Made by a program: the position numbers and the translations under genes. This document shows, one piece after another, positions 7,776-15,758 of a DNA stretch of 64,000 nt. The stretch comes from Streptomyces sp. NRRL B-1347 (GTDB lineage: Bacteria > Actinomycetota > Actinomycetes > Streptomycetales > Streptomycetaceae), in the NCBI RefSeq assembly GCF_000720325.1, contig NZ_JOJM01000063.1, positions 1-64,000 of the forward strand, given 5' to 3'. A model generated the notes under the pieces. The model was not told where the DNA came from, made no database searches, and saw only the letters and a program-made list of their open reading frames with translations. Position 1 is the first letter of the stretch. The number at the start of each line of letters is the position of its first letter.

Positions 7776-9113
7776 CTACTGCCGGTCGAGGAGCACGGCG
7801 GCCCGCCCGTCCAAGGCCCTGACTCCCGCCACCTTCTTGTGGCGAGCGAGCCGGACGCGCATGTCCAGGGCAGCGTCGCGGATGCGGACGGACCGTACGC
7901 CGTCCGCGCAGTCGAGGAACTCAGTCCATGCGGTCATGGCGCCGTCGAGGTCCCCTTGCTGGAGGTGGATCTCGCCGAGGTTGCCGAGGACGTGGGCGCG
8001 GCTGCGGCGACGGTCGAGTCCGTGGATCTCCAGGGCCTGGTGGAGCTGTTCGCGGGCGCCGGTCAGGTCGCCCATTGTGGCGAGGGTCATGCCGGAGGTG
8101 TGGGCCCAGCGGCCGATGGTGAAGTGGGATGCCCAGGACTGGCCGGGCGGCGCGGTGGCAGTGCGTTCGATGGAGGTCTGGGAGGCGGCCAGGGCTTTGG
8201 CGGCGAGTTTGTGGTTGCCGTCCAGGGCGGCGGCCTCGGCGAGTGTGGACTGGTAGTAGGCGACCGCGCGGGGGTCGTCGAGACTGCGGGCGTGCTCCAT
8301 GGCCTTCTCCGCCAGGGCGAAGGCTTCCGCGCGGTAGCGGGGGCCGAGCGCGATGGACTGGACTGTCATGCCGCGCAGGGCGGTCGCGGCGAGTTCGGGC
8401 TCACCGGCCTCGTCCGCTAGGCGGAAGGCGTGGGCGTAGTACTGCTTGGCGCGGTCCCGATGATCGTCGTCGTCGCCCTCGTCCTGGTACATCCAGCCGA
8501 TGAGGTGGGCGAGTTGGGACGCCGCCGCGTACAGGCGGCGGCCAGTGGCCTCGGTGTACTTGCCGTCCAGCCACGGCCCGGCGTTGTCGGTGAGGTATCC
8601 GATGGCCAAGCGGCGTACGTGGCTGCCGCCATACTCGGCCGCCGAGTCGCCGAGGGTCTTGACCATGGCCAGGACTGCGTCCACCTCGCCCTGGCCGACC
8701 CGTACGGCTCCGGCTGGCGCACTGTGCACGCGGCGGGTGATGGCTTCGGCGTCCGGCACGCCGAGCAGAGACAGGGTCGCACCGCCGGAGGCGGTCAGGA
8801 AGCTCCGACGGTCCACGTCACTCCTCCCTAAGGCCAGGACTGAGGCCACGGTATCCGCGGGGCCGGAGATCGGCGCGGACACATCGCCGATCTGGGGTGC
8901 CTTGATCCCTAAGACCTGGATCACGTAGGGCAGCCAGTACTCGGGGTTACGCTCCCCGACCATCAGTTTGCGGGCGTACTGCCGGGACATGGCCGTGGGT
9001 CCTCGGCCCTCGGCGATGCCCAGCTCACGAGCCAGTTTGGACGGCCCCCAGCCGCGCTTCGCGCACCCCTTCTGGATCAGCTCCGCGATGCTCTGGATCC
9101 TCTCCATCTTCAT
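7776..9113 (-). CDS. XRE-family regulator with C-terminal TPR domain
   Basis: The 445-aa protein has an N-terminal helix-turn-helix (about residues 5-70; [15 protein letters not shown]...[20 protein letters not shown]). It is followed by the linker [20 protein letters not shown], which looks like a twin-arginine motif but is a common feature of this Streptomyces regulator family. About 300 residues of helical tetratricopeptide-like repeats follow ([27 protein letters not shown] and similar). The start is ATG at 9113 (or 9107), with GGGAGGGG upstream. It is divergent from the peptide/kinase/dehydrogenase genes, and phased direct repeats lie in the shared promoter region, so it likely controls that operon and itself. 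The signal sensed is unknown. Confidence 0.82.
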   Translation of the reverse strand: MKMERIQSIAELIQKGCAKRGWGPSKLARELGIAEGRGPTAMSRQYARKLMVGERNPEYWLPYVIQVLGIKAPQIGDVSAPISGPADTVASVLALGRSDVDRRSFLTASGGATLSLLGVPDAEAITRRVHSAPAGAVRVGQGEVDAVLAMVKTLGDSAAEYGGSHVRRLAIGYLTDNAGPWLDGKYTEATGRRLYAAASQLAHLIGWMYQDEGDDDDHRDRAKQYYAHAFRLADEAGEPELAATALRGMTVQSIALGPRYRAEAFALAEKAMEHARSLDDPRAVAYYQSTLAEAAALDGNHKLAAKALAASQTSIERTATAPPGQSWASHFTIGRWAHTSGMTLATMGDLTGAREQLHQALEIHGLDRRRSRAHVLGNLGEIHLQQGDLDGAMTAWTEFLDCADGVRSVRIRDAALDMRVRLARHKKVAGVRALDGRAAVLLDRQ

Positions 9114-9126
9114 CCGCCCCTCCCGA

Positions 9127-9155
9127 CGGGGTTACGCGGAACTACGCGGGGTTAC
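9127..9155. promoter_or_regulatory. Phased direct repeats upstream of the TPR regulator
   Basis: CGGGGTTAC occurs at 9127-9135 and again at 9147-9155, exactly 20 bp apart (two helical turns), within a longer alternating ACGCGG / GGGGTTAC pattern. It sits 14 bp upstream of the regulator's start codon. This suits an autoregulatory operator bound by a dimer or tetramer on one DNA face. Confidence 0.45.
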
Positions 9156-9331
9156 ACCCTCCCACCTGTTGCGTGTCCGCGGCCACGCGTTCACTGAACA
9201 TCAACCGCACTCGGTACAGAGCCTGTTGGGCCTGAGTGCGGTGCCGAAGAGCAGCGGGCCGCCGGAGCAACCCCCATGCCGCCCGGCGGCCCGCTGTCAC
9301 ACCACCTGACCGGAACAGGACGGAGGCAGCC

Positions 9332-9544
9332 GTGACCAGTACGAAGCAGGACTGCGAGCAGGACAGCGCCATCTGCCGCAAGGACAAGATCCGCGACGGT
9401 TCCTTGAAGGCGGTCATCGTGCTGGCCCTGATCAACCTGGTGCCTCCGGCCTGGGTCCTGCGGCACCAGGTCGCTGACCTGGTGAGCCCCGCCCAGCTCA
9501 CCGTGTCGATAGCGGCGCCTGATGTGGCGCCTCCGTCCGTCTGA
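9332..9544 (+). CDS. Small 70-aa protein, unknown function
   Basis: It starts with GTG at 9332, with GGACGGAGG 7-8 nt upstream, and runs 70 codons. The N-terminal third is charged and holds two cysteines (QDCEQDSAICRKDKIRD). The middle has one hydrophobic stretch (AVIVLALINLVPPAWVL) that could be a membrane helix, and the tail is Pro/Val-rich, ending PPSV. It lies between the divergent TPR regulator and the three-gene kinase/dehydrogenase operon, 113 bp upstream of it. It might be a regulatory or substrate peptide for that operon, but nothing proves this. Confidence 0.55.
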   Translation: MTSTKQDCEQDSAICRKDKIRDGSLKAVIVLALINLVPPAWVLRHQVADLVSPAQLTVSIAAPDVAPPSV

Positions 9545-9657
9545 ACTCCCGTGCCCCAGCACTCCCCACCGCGCTGGTGCACGACCAGGCGCCCTACGCC
9601 CCGTAAGCGGTCCGCCCGTCGTCGGTGGCGGACGGATCTCTTCCTCTGGGAGGAACA

Positions 9658-10806
9658 GTGGAAGTCCCGTACACCGCCGCCGAGCTGTTCCGGTACGCAG
9701 ACCGGAAGATCCTGGAGGCGGCAGCCCAGGTCTGGCCCCGCGCTCAGGAGATCCGGCTTGGCGCCCACACCCCCAGCGTGACCGGCTACGTCCGCAGCCT
9801 CGACGTGGACGGTGAGGAGTTCTTCGCCAAGTACTCCTTCCTGGGTCTTTCTCTCGTGTCCGTGGTGCGCGGGACGTGCGGCTCCTGGGAGGCCGTCCGC
9901 GCGGCACAGGCCGCCTACACCGCTTCACGAGGGGCACTGCTGGGGCGAGAGGCCGAGCAGCTCAAGCTGCTGGCGCTCGCCCGGGCACGGGTACCCGAAG
10001 CCGTCGGCTACTGCGCCGGAGTGCTGTTCACCAGGCCGTTGCCCGGGCCCACGTTCGGCGAGCTGGTGGTGAAGGAGCCCGACCGTACCGAGGACCTGGC
10101 TGTGCGGGCGATGCGCGAGCTGGACGGAGCCATGCGGCGCATGGCCGATCGTGTCCAGCACGTACAGATCTCCGAGCGGGGGATACCCGCCACATTCAGC
10201 CGGAAGTTCAACGGCATCAGCGGACACGCCTATCTGCGGCAGGCCGGGGAGTTCGGGCCGGTGCTGCGGGAGGTCGTGGTCCGGCTGCGGCGCCTGGGGC
10301 AGGCGACGGCCACCGGTCCTCGCCCGCTTGTCTACGGCGACCTCAAGCCCGAGCACATCGTTTACCCCCACGGCCCCAACGAGCCGCCCGGCTACCTCGA
10401 CCCCGGCATCGCGTACGGCCGTGACGCGGCGGACCTGGCCAAACTGATCTCCCGCACCACCCTGGGTCTGATCGCCGATCCGCCACCCAGCGGCACCGTG
10501 GAGAGCGTCACCGCGGGGCTGGGAGCGTGCGCGGGGAAGCGCGTCTGGCATCTGACCGACAGCGAACGGGCCGCGTGGCTGCGGGAGCTGGCCGTGCTGT
10601 GGCTGATGGACACCGTCAACATCCTGTCCACCTACCTCACCTGCCCCGCGGTGCTGCCCATGCCTCCGAAGGCGATCGCCGCCGTCGAACGGGCCGATGC
10701 GGTGTGCCGCCTGCTAGACGTGGCCAGCACGGTCCTGGCGGAGAACAAGACGAGCACGGCATGGCCCATAGTGCTGGGCGAGGCAGCCAAGGCAGCGGCC
10801 TCATGA
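9658..10806 (+). CDS. APH/kinase-fold protein (phosphotransferase-like)
   Basis: The 382-aa product starts at GTG 9658 behind GGGAGGAAC. Its core shows the aminoglycoside-phosphotransferase/protein-kinase-like fold. YVRSLDVDGEEFFAKYSFLG (about 40-60) is the ATP-binding lysine region, VYGDLKPEHI (about 225-234) is the catalytic-loop region, and YLDPGIAYGRDAADLAKLI is the metal-binding Asp segment. The Brenner motif is altered: His before GD is Tyr, and the usual Asn is His. Activity on small molecules is therefore uncertain, though both aspartates remain. Its stop overlaps the ATG of the dehydrogenase-like gene. Substrate is unknown; antibiotic resistance should not be assumed. Confidence 0.7.
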   Translation: MEVPYTAAELFRYADRKILEAAAQVWPRAQEIRLGAHTPSVTGYVRSLDVDGEEFFAKYSFLGLSLVSVVRGTCGSWEAVRAAQAAYTASRGALLGREAEQLKLLALARARVPEAVGYCAGVLFTRPLPGPTFGELVVKEPDRTEDLAVRAMRELDGAMRRMADRVQHVQISERGIPATFSRKFNGISGHAYLRQAGEFGPVLREVVVRLRRLGQATATGPRPLVYGDLKPEHIVYPHGPNEPPGYLDPGIAYGRDAADLAKLISRTTLGLIADPPPSGTVESVTAGLGACAGKRVWHLTDSERAAWLRELAVLWLMDTVNILSTYLTCPAVLPMPPKAIAAVERADAVCRLLDVASTVLAENKTSTAWPIVLGEAAKAAAS

Positions 10807-11723
10807 AGGGCCCGGTGGCGGCCATCGGTGTGATCGGGGCCGGTGCTGTCGGGCAGACCGTGTCCGCCCTGCTCATGGGCACGGGCTGGTGCCGCGAGAT
10901 CCTCATCGCCTCCGGCTCCCCGTCCTCGGCCGAGGCCCTGGTCGCCGACCTGGAGGACATGCAGCAGGTCCTGGACGCCTCTGTCCTGGCCCGCATCGCC
11001 CACCCCGCCGATATGAACCACTGCGCGGCGGTCGTTGTCTGCCCCAGGGCGAAGTTCACCAACACCGCCACCACAGACGTGCGCATGGCTGGCCTGGCGG
11101 CCAACGCGCCCATCGTCGCCAGTCTCGCCCGCACCCTAGCGGGCTACACCGGCACCACGATCGTGGTGACCAATCCGGTCGATGTGATGGCCCGCCTGTT
11201 CGCCGAGGTCTCCGGCTGCCGACGGGTGTACGGGGTCGGCTCGAACACCGACACCGCGCGCTACCGACTCACCCTCGCCCACCACCTGCACGTCCCCGTG
11301 GACGCCATCGACGGCCACGTGATCGGCGAGCACGGTGACGACGCCGTCGTGTGCGCCGCCGCCACCCGCGTCGCTGGCCTGCCCGTCGCGGTCCCCTTGG
11401 CCGAGGCCCGCGCCGAACTCCGTGCCCGCCCCCGCCGCATCAACCAGGGCATCGGCCGCGCCCGAGCCGGACCCGCCGGAGCCGTCCTCGCCGCCCTGCG
11501 GGCCACCCTCGGCCTCGCGGACGGCGTAGTCGAACTGTGCGTCAACCACGACGACCGCTGGCGAGGAATCCCGTTGCACTTCACCGCCGGGCAGCCCACG
11601 GTGTGCCTGCCCGAACTGGACCTGAGCGAGGCCCAACGCCTGGTCAACGCCGACAACAAGCTCCGCGCCGCCTACGCCGCCCTCCGATCCCACCTCGCCG
11701 AGCAAGGAGAAGAACCTCAGTGA
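10803..11723 (+). CDS. Lactate/malate dehydrogenase-family protein
   Basis: The 306-aa oxidoreductase carries the full LDH/MDH signature set: NAD-binding GVIGAGAVGQ (residues 9-18), the TNPVD motif, substrate Arg in SNTDTARYR, and catalytic His in IGEHGDD (about 173-179). The normal length is about 310-320. It therefore looks catalytically competent on a 2-hydroxy/2-oxo acid, although the specificity loop is not recognisable to me. The sequence is divergent from housekeeping enzymes. It overlaps both neighbours by 4 bp (ATGA and GTGA), so it is made in step with the APH-like and HPr-kinase-like proteins. A specialised metabolite is more likely than central metabolism. Confidence 0.75.
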   Translation: MKGPVAAIGVIGAGAVGQTVSALLMGTGWCREILIASGSPSSAEALVADLEDMQQVLDASVLARIAHPADMNHCAAVVVCPRAKFTNTATTDVRMAGLAANAPIVASLARTLAGYTGTTIVVTNPVDVMARLFAEVSGCRRVYGVGSNTDTARYRLTLAHHLHVPVDAIDGHVIGEHGDDAVVCAAATRVAGLPVAVPLAEARAELRARPRRINQGIGRARAGPAGAVLAALRATLGLADGVVELCVNHDDRWRGIPLHFTAGQPTVCLPELDLSEAQRLVNADNKLRAAYAALRSHLAEQGEEPQ

Positions 11724-12826
11724 CCCAGCACGCCACCCGCATCACCACGGCCGACCACGCCGTGACAGTCCTCAGCCAGACCAGCGCCGTGACCGACTGG
11801 ATGATCCGCTACTTCGGCCAGTGGTGGAACGCCACCTCCGCCACCGCCCCGTTCTCCGGCCCGCTGGTGACCGCCGAAGTCGACCCCGCCGCAGTCGCCA
11901 CGTACACCCGAAACGTAACCGACCGCCCCCACCAGGAGACCACGTACGCCAACGCGCGACTGCTCCACAGCCGCACCGGCGACCACACCATCACGGCCAC
12001 CCAGCCCGACGAACACCTCGCCTACCGCTCCGAACCCGACCACCTCCACATCGTCGGCCGCGAGCCCCTGCCTGTATGCCTGGCCGCAGCCCGTCTGGCC
12101 CGCGAAGTCGTACGCGGCCAACTCCTCGCCGACGGCTGGTCGATCCTGCACGCCTCCGCCGTCGTCAACCCCGACGGACAGACCGTCCTCACTCTCGGCG
12201 GCAAGGGCGCGGGCAAGACCACAACCGCACTCCTGCTGGCCCGCGCCGGATGGCGGCTGCTCGCCAACGACCGCGTCTTCGTCCGCCCCGACAGCCACGG
12301 CATCCGCGTCCTGCCCTGGCCCTCGGCCGCGGCCATCGGCCTCGGCCTGCTCGACGCCCTCGACCTCTACGACCCCGTACGCGAACGTACCCAACGCGGC
12401 GAATGCCTCCACCCCACCCAGCACCAGGACGTGACCAACGCCCTCACAACCGGCCGCCGCAAGCCTCTCTGGAACGAGAAGGGGAAGGAGCTCAAGCCCC
12501 AGTTCTTCCCCGACCAACTCACCGAATGGCTCGGCCTCACCCTGGCCACCGAAGGCCGCGCCGCCCACATCCTCTTCCCCTGCATCACCCCCGCCACCAC
12601 CCCGGCCCTCACCAACAACGACCGTGCCCTGACAATGGACGACTTCTTCAACAGCACCACCGAAGACCGCTACCCGGACGTCTTCGGCCTGCTGCCCACC
12701 GAGCAGCTCACCCCCGAGCACACCCTCGACCTGCTACGCCGCCTGCCCCACCACACCCTCACCCTGTCCCACGACGAGAAGGACAACATGACCTTCCTCG
12801 CGGGCCTCCTTGTGGGTCGGGGGTGA
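11720..12826 (+). CDS. HPr kinase-like P-loop protein
   Basis: This 368-aa protein contains ILHASAVVNPDGQTVLTLGG followed by KGAGKTTTALLLARAGW, with the P-loop at about residues 161-170. Then come LLANDRVFV and a variable C-terminal half. The arrangement, a strand with HASAV before the P-loop and an LxND segment after it, is typical of HPr kinase/phosphorylase-like proteins. Actinobacteria lack classical HprK regulation, and relatives appear in peptide-modification (lasso and other RiPP) clusters and in PqqD-associated loci. The start is GTG 11720, overlapping the dehydrogenase stop. Its acceptor may be one of the neighbouring proteins or the 70-aa peptide. Confidence 0.68.
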   Translation: MTQHATRITTADHAVTVLSQTSAVTDWMIRYFGQWWNATSATAPFSGPLVTAEVDPAAVATYTRNVTDRPHQETTYANARLLHSRTGDHTITATQPDEHLAYRSEPDHLHIVGREPLPVCLAAARLAREVVRGQLLADGWSILHASAVVNPDGQTVLTLGGKGAGKTTTALLLARAGWRLLANDRVFVRPDSHGIRVLPWPSAAAIGLGLLDALDLYDPVRERTQRGECLHPTQHQDVTNALTTGRRKPLWNEKGKELKPQFFPDQLTEWLGLTLATEGRAAHILFPCITPATTPALTNNDRALTMDDFFNSTTEDRYPDVFGLLPTEQLTPEHTLDLLRRLPHHTLTLSHDEKDNMTFLAGLLVGRG

Positions 12827-13021
12827 GGAGCCGAGTTCGTTCGAGCCGGGACCCCGTTCCCGGCCGACGAAGAGGCCCAACCGCAGCTGAGTATGTAAGG
12901 CCTGCTTATCGGGATACAGCGGGCGGCGCCGGGGCCTCCGTGACCAACGAAGCCTCCTCGCCCGCTCACAGCGACGACGATTCAGCCGCGTCCGCGCCGC
13001 CCACTCCGTGCCGTCTGGAGT

Positions 13022-13449
13022 GACGGTTCCAGGCGCGGCCCAAACCCCATCGGCTCCGTACAGGCCCTGACCGACACCGGCGAAGCCGATCACTCGGTCC
13101 CCGGCATCATCCTGGCCGCACTCTCGCTGGCCGTCCTGCCGTTCCTGTCCGCAGCTCAGCGCAATGCCGGACGCGAGCTCGGCTCGGCGTCGGCCGTGGC
13201 CGACTCCAAGGAGACGCTGCTGTGCACCTACCTGTGCCCCGTCCTGCTCGTCAGCTTGCTCACCAACCTCGTCCTCGGCTGGTCCTGGGCTGGCCGATCG
13301 CCGCTCTGGCCATCGTGGTCATCGCCGCGAAGGAAGGCCGCGACGCCTGGCGGGGCAAGGGCTGCTGCGCCCCGACCCCGCCCGCATCCACCGCCGTCAC
13401 GTCCGAAGCGAGCCAGTGTGGTTGTCCCGGGGGCTGCGACTGCTGCTGA
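13022..13449 (+). pseudogene. Frameshifted C-terminal remnant of a cation-efflux transporter
   Basis: Frame 2 from about 13034 reads NPIGSVQALTDTGEADHSVP, then IILAALSLAVLPFLS, then GRELGSASAVADSKETLLCT. This is the last third of a cation diffusion facilitator-type transporter. At GWSWAG (about 13288) the match moves to another frame, which continues PIAALAIVVIAAKEGRDAWR and a cysteine-rich tail (CCAP...CGCPGGCDCC). The expected Asp-Pro-Ile needs one more base, so a 1-bp deletion is the simplest cause. The N-terminal part is missing. The stretch 12827-13021 shows no gene. Confidence 0.7.
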
Positions 13450-13535
13450 CGTGACCCGGTCGGTGTACAGCTCGGACAATAGGCTGGGTCGCGCCGGGGG
13501 CATCTGCCCTGTCTCAGGCATTCGGAGGCAACACC

Positions 13536-14780
13536 ATGACGGCGATCAGGCAACTCGACCTTGAGCGCCGGCTTCGCATGGCCGAAGTGGACGACGGCGA
13601 GCTGGTGAATCTGCTGACACGGTTCTTCCCTCTCGGTCGATACACGACAGCGCGCGAGATTGAACTGACCAACGGTTCCATCACGTTGACCGTGGTCTAC
13701 AGCAGGAGGACCGGGAGAATCTGCGGTCTGATCCCGGCAGAAGGGTTCCCGGAGGAGCTGGTTGCGCAGATCGAAACGGAGATCGAGGACAAGCTGGTGT
13801 CAGCGCCAGTCCCGAAGGTGGCCCGGTTCGTGTTGTACGCACATGTGCCGGTCGTGGGCTACTGGCGGTATCGCGACCGGATCGTCCTGCGCCAAGTGCC
13901 AGCAGGGTCCCCGCAGCCGCCCCACGAGACAGCTGACCATCCGCTCATCTGCGAGATTCAGTTCGATGGCGCTGTTGACCCATGGGTCAACAGTCTGCGC
14001 TCCGGCCGTGAACCCCGACAGCTGGCGCTTCTTCTGACCCTGCTCGTGCCTGGCCTCAGGCTGGCGGGCCAGTCGGCGCAGGGCTGGATACTGATACCGA
14101 CCTTGAGCGCCCTGAACCCGGAAGCGCCGATGCCAGAAATGCGGAGCGAATACGCACAACAGGGCTACTACGTCCCAGGGATGCTAAACGGACGGCCAGA
14201 CTCGCTCTCGGAGCAGGACGGTCTACCGGACATCGCTCTAGGACCAATTCCGCGCGGGATCGAGGACGGGGCGACGCTGACCCTGCGCGAGGACATGGCG
14301 ACGTACCTCGACACCTACCTCCAGCTCACACCTGACGATCGCCGAAAGCTCCTGCGTGCTGCCTACTGGTTACACCTTGCGCGGAAGGTTTTTGCCGACT
14401 CGCACTCCGCGAGCTTCCAATCGTTGGTACAAGCGGTGGAGGCGCTGACGACCGTTCCCTCTGGGCAACCGAAGTGCCCCGAATGCGATCGAGTCATCGG
14501 AGTGGGTCCGACGAGGCTGTTTCAGAAGTTTGTGGCTAAACATGCGCCACCGACCGAAGGCTCAGACGATGAGCGCACCCACAAACTGCTCTACGAGACC
14601 CGCTCCCAGCTGACGCACGGCAACAGCCTTCTGGAAGTCGACGAGGAGACCGGCTTCGTGACACCGACGCCGACACGGATCGCGGAGGGCCAGCTCCATG
14701 AAAAGGCTGCAGAGGTCTGCCGCGCTGCGGTCTTGGGATGGCTACGCTCGCACGCGCCTGATGAAGCTGCCTTCGCGTAG
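13536..14780 (+). CDS. HEPN-like domain protein, unknown role
   Basis: This is a 414-aa soluble protein starting at ATG 13536 (GGAGG upstream). The N-terminal 250 residues are not recognised. The C-terminal 150 are helical and resemble ApeA-type HEPN modules: LARKVFADSHSASFQSLVQA, a CPECDR pair, and YETRSQLTHGNSL. The last contains R-x4-H (about R356-H361), the ribonuclease motif of HEPN proteins. HEPN ribonucleases often act in phage defence or toxin systems, and the gene precedes a helicase-nuclease/HEPN pair by 1 kb. Codon use is less GC-extreme than in the NRPS genes, fitting acquisition. Function is inferred from the motif only. Confidence 0.6.
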   Translation: MTAIRQLDLERRLRMAEVDDGELVNLLTRFFPLGRYTTAREIELTNGSITLTVVYSRRTGRICGLIPAEGFPEELVAQIETEIEDKLVSAPVPKVARFVLYAHVPVVGYWRYRDRIVLRQVPAGSPQPPHETADHPLICEIQFDGAVDPWVNSLRSGREPRQLALLLTLLVPGLRLAGQSAQGWILIPTLSALNPEAPMPEMRSEYAQQGYYVPGMLNGRPDSLSEQDGLPDIALGPIPRGIEDGATLTLREDMATYLDTYLQLTPDDRRKLLRAAYWLHLARKVFADSHSASFQSLVQAVEALTTVPSGQPKCPECDRVIGVGPTRLFQKFVAKHAPPTEGSDDERTHKLLYETRSQLTHGNSLLEVDEETGFVTPTPTRIAEGQLHEKAAEVCRAAVLGWLRSHAPDEAAFA

Positions 14781-14804
14781 GCGCTGGCGCCCGGCCGGAT
14801 TCGA

Positions 14805-15137
14805 CGGCAGCAGCGGGCAAGCGACAACCGATCGATCGTCTACACCGTCGCTAAGCTCCTCGACCAGCCCTGCACCACGTCGAGCACCTACACCCAGGTA
14901 CTCACGGCTTTCCGGCTGAGCGGCGGCCCGAGCCGGTCGCCGCGCCGTGAGGTGGCAGTCCGCCGCATCACCGACAACGAAACCACCTGGAAGAAGACCG
15001 GCACTGTCCCCGGCAACCAGCCGCAGGCGCTGATCGCTGTAGGCGCCGACTGCATCCTCGCCGCGACCGACAAGGGCGTCTACGAATCCCGTGACGGAGG
15101 CACCACCTTCACTCTGCGCGCCCTGGCCTCCGGCTGA
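14805..15137 (+). pseudogene. Asp-box (BNR-like) protein C-terminal remnant
   Basis: The frame ending at 15137 contains QALIAVGADCILAATDKGVY followed by ESRDGGTTF, a canonical Asp-box (S-x-D-x-G-x-T-F) at the end of a beta-propeller blade, as in sialidase-like and photosystem-assembly-like proteins. No plausible start or earlier blade is visible, and the reading frame begins next to the end of the HEPN gene. It is therefore read as a leftover 3' end. Confidence 0.4.
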
Positions 15138-15758
15138 CCGCACGGCCACCAGCGCACATCTCCATCAGCATGCCCCTGCATGCATGAGCGGTGCCTGTGC
15201 GGACAGCGTGGCACAAGCCATCTCGGACAGGAGCCACGATCCTGCCGTGTGGCGCTGACCTGGAAGAACAGCACTACACGGCAGACGCGAACATCACCGA
15301 ACACGGATTCGTTCCCACTCCAGGAGCGGTTGAGAGCGACGTCTGAGGCTCTGGTGCTGATGATCGAGGGCCCCGGCGCGAACGCCTCTGTTTCCTTGGC
15401 GTTCTCGAACCTCGACGTCCATTTTGCGCCACAAACAGTGATCGCTCATTACGGTCCGCATCTATCGCTCGGCCTGCTCGTGGCATCACGCATGAGGTAC
15501 ACGAGGTCTGAGGCCCTGGCGATCAAGATTCTCCCGACGGCCCGTCCGCATCGTCCTTCACGTGCGCAGAGGCACGTAGAGGAAGCCCTGATACCCACAC
15601 ATTCGTCAGGCCGATCGGCACGCGATGGCCCATCACGTCCGGAGACACGTACAGAACCGGAGCCGTAGAGCGAATCTGGTCGCCCTCCCCCAATTCCGTT
15701 GTTACGGCCCTGAACGACCCTCATCCTGAAACGTTCGTCAGCGGTCGAGGGGAGAGTA
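15138..15758. other. Intergenic stretch, no convincing gene
   Basis: About 620 bp with patchy open frames (the longest, 15180-15668 on the plus strand, has no recognisable domain or good ribosome site). The last part must carry the promoter and ribosome site of the helicase gene: GAGGGGAGAG at 15747-15756. Confidence 0.5.

Noticed and set aside
9658..10806. Aminoglycoside resistance for the APH-like gene
   Set aside because: The catalytic loop is altered (Tyr before GD, His for Asn) and the gene is locked into an operon with a dehydrogenase and HPr-kinase-like gene; resistance is not supported.
15180..15668. A 162-codon plus-strand open frame between the Asp-box remnant and the helicase
   Set aside because: No recognisable fold, no ribosome site, and composition like neighbouring non-coding DNA.
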